Assembly (NCBI GenBank): GCA_009838975.1
Contig: VXQO01000162.1
Location: 31,081 to 95,080 of the forward strand
Length of the DNA stretch: 64,000 bases
Reading direction: 5' to 3'
From: Gemmatimonadota bacterium
GTDB taxonomy: Bacteria > Gemmatimonadota > Gemmatimonadetes > Longimicrobiales > Gaopeijiaceae
In this document: in pieces, positions 63,103 through 64,000 of the stretch
How the letters are laid out: every line of letters starts with the position of its first letter
Numbering within the stretch: the first letter of the stretch is position 1
Program-made: the position numbers and the translations under genes
Notes under the pieces: generated by a model
The model's database searches: none
Told to the model about the DNA's origin: nothing
Seen by the model: the letters and a program-made list of their open reading frames with translations, nothing else

Positions 63103-64000
63103 CACGACGCCGACCCAGCGAGAGCGGCGAGCGCAGCCGCAACGACCGAGTCCTCCTCGGGTGCGATCGTCCTCAGGTCGAGGAAGAGGCGACCCCTGCG
63201 TTGGCGCGCGACCACCGGAGGCTTGTGAGCGCGCAGGCGGGCCAGCCACTCTTCCGCCTCATCGCCAGCCCCCAGCGAGATCGCGGCGCTGGGGATCCGC
63301 GCGTCGGGGAAGGTGCCACCGCCCACAAGCGAATCGGTGGCGACCACCTCCGCGCGGAGCGCGCGCCTCAGCCCGGCTCCCCTGCTCCCCACCGCGGCGA
63401 GCACGGCTTCGGCCCGGCGTTCCAGGCGCCCGCGCGGCGTCCCGATCATGCGGAGCGCCGGGATGCGCTCTCGAGCACGTTCCGGATCCCGGTACAGCGA
63501 GAGCGTCGCCTCGAGTCCGGCCAGCGTGACCTTGTCGCTGCGAAGCGCCCGGCACAGCGGGTGCCCCCTCACCCGGGCCACGCACTTCCCCGTCCCGGCC
63601 AGCACCCCCGCCTGCGGTCCTCCGACCAGCTTGTCGCCGGAGAAAGCCACCAGATCCGCGCTGGTCGCGATGCTCTCGGCGGGCGTCGGTTCGTACGGCA
63701 GCCCGAGCGCCGCGCTGTCCATCAGCAACCCCGAACCCAGGTCGTGGATCACGGGCACACCGTGCGCCCCCCCCAGTTCGACGAGTTCGGCCAGCTTCGT
63801 CTCCTCGGTGAAACCCGAGATCGAGAAGTTGGAGCGATGTACCTTGAGGATCGCGGCGACATCCCCGCGCTCGATCGCACGTGCGTAGTCCGCGGGGCGG
63901 GTGCGGTTTGTCGTGCCCACGGTCACCAGTCGCGCCCCCGCCGCCTCCACGACCTCGGGGATACGGAACCCGCCCCCGATCTCGACCAGCTCCCCGTGGG
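63102..64000 (-). CDS. selA: L-seryl-tRNA(Sec) selenium transferase, 5'-truncated
   Basis: The last 299 residues of SelA; the frame is open to the window end and its first codons (HGELVEIGGGFRIPEVVE) are conserved SelA sequence, so the start is outside. The PLP lysine lies in SGDKLVGGPQAG, and VGTTNRT and VIHDLGSGLL are typical. SelA is a PLP enzyme converting Ser-tRNA(Sec) to Sec-tRNA(Sec), so the organism probably makes selenoproteins, unless the gene has another role. No selB, selC or selD lies in the window; they may be upstream. The downstream gmhB start overlaps the stop. Confidence 0.95.
   Translation of the reverse strand, partial: HGELVEIGGGFRIPEVVEAAGARLVTVGTTNRTRPADYARAIERGDVAAILKVHRSNFSISGFTEETKLAELVELGGAHGVPVIHDLGSGLLMDSAALGLPYEPTPAESIATSADLVAFSGDKLVGGPQAGVLAGTGKCVARVRGHPLCRALRSDKVTLAGLEATLSLYRDPERARERIPALRMIGTPRGRLERRAEAVLAAVGSRGAGLRRALRAEVVATDSLVGGGTFPDARIPSAAISLGAGDEAEEWLARLRAHKPPVVARQRRGRLFLDLRTIAPEEDSVVAAALAALAGSAS

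Overview
The window is GC-rich bacterial chromosome with densely packed genes, mostly on the minus strand. Many neighbours overlap by 1-4 bases (ATGA, GTGA, TGATG), and GTG starts are frequent. The gene content is typical of Gemmatimonadota: a DUF1552 protein with a secreted ankyrin protein, a BNR/sortilin-type exoprotein, a CBM9-like/DUF5916 outer-membrane barrel, large TonB receptors, and an S2P-scpA-scpB-rluB-upp block. The phylum is inferred from this content; no rRNA is present to confirm it.

Layout. 1-3.9 kb (+): the end of a Tat-type DUF1552 gene, an ankyrin protein and a small secreted protein. 3.9-8.7 kb (-): SulP anion transporter, serine hydrolase lipoprotein, RecQ. 8.9-21.8 kb: cell-surface block with a DUF5916 barrel (-), a TonB receptor (+), an FG-GAP protein coupled to a BNR exoprotein (-), and a probable zinc-uptake locus (-) made of a small Cys/His protein, a ZnuD-like TonB receptor and a His-rich lipoprotein. 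21.8-25.4 kb (-): tRNA with CAU anticodon, upp, rluB, scpB, scpA and an S2P-type protease. 25.6 kb (+): rpsT. 25.8-28.7 kb (-): pyrR-pyrB-pyrC, whose mRNA leader can fold into a long hairpin that closes on the pyrR start codon.

28.8-33.9 kb: an NhaC-type antiporter (+), tadA and a LexA-like repressor lacking both catalytic residues (-), and a nucleobase permease fused to a probable histidine-kinase-like ATPase domain (+). 33.9-44.7 kb (-): a tightly overlapped efflux operon (membrane fusion protein, TolC, two RND pumps) running into gltX. 44.8-49 kb: ispG (-) and an S9 peptidase (+). 49.2-50.5 kb (-): a macrodomain protein coupled to a nitrilase-family hydrolase. 50.6-56.3 kb: an MscS-type lipoprotein channel coupled to a 1038-residue protein with a degenerate P-loop (+), meeting an SMC/RecF-like ATPase tail to tail (-). 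56.4-64 kb (-): penicillin acylase family protein, tRNA-Ser(UGA) flanked by partial copies of its own 3' end, purH, purN, a metallo-beta-lactamase-fold hydrolase, an A-type Fe-S carrier, gmhB, and selA, cut by the window end.

The genes suggest a heterotroph with an elaborate outer membrane and peptide/amide-degrading exoenzymes. It makes and salvages pyrimidines (pyr operon, upp, possibly the NCS2 permease), makes purines, uses the MEP isoprenoid route and probably makes selenoproteins. The strongest candidates for undescribed biology are the MscS/degenerate-ATPase/AAA cluster, the permease-ATPase fusion, the catalytically dead LexA-like repressor and the pyrR leader hairpin.
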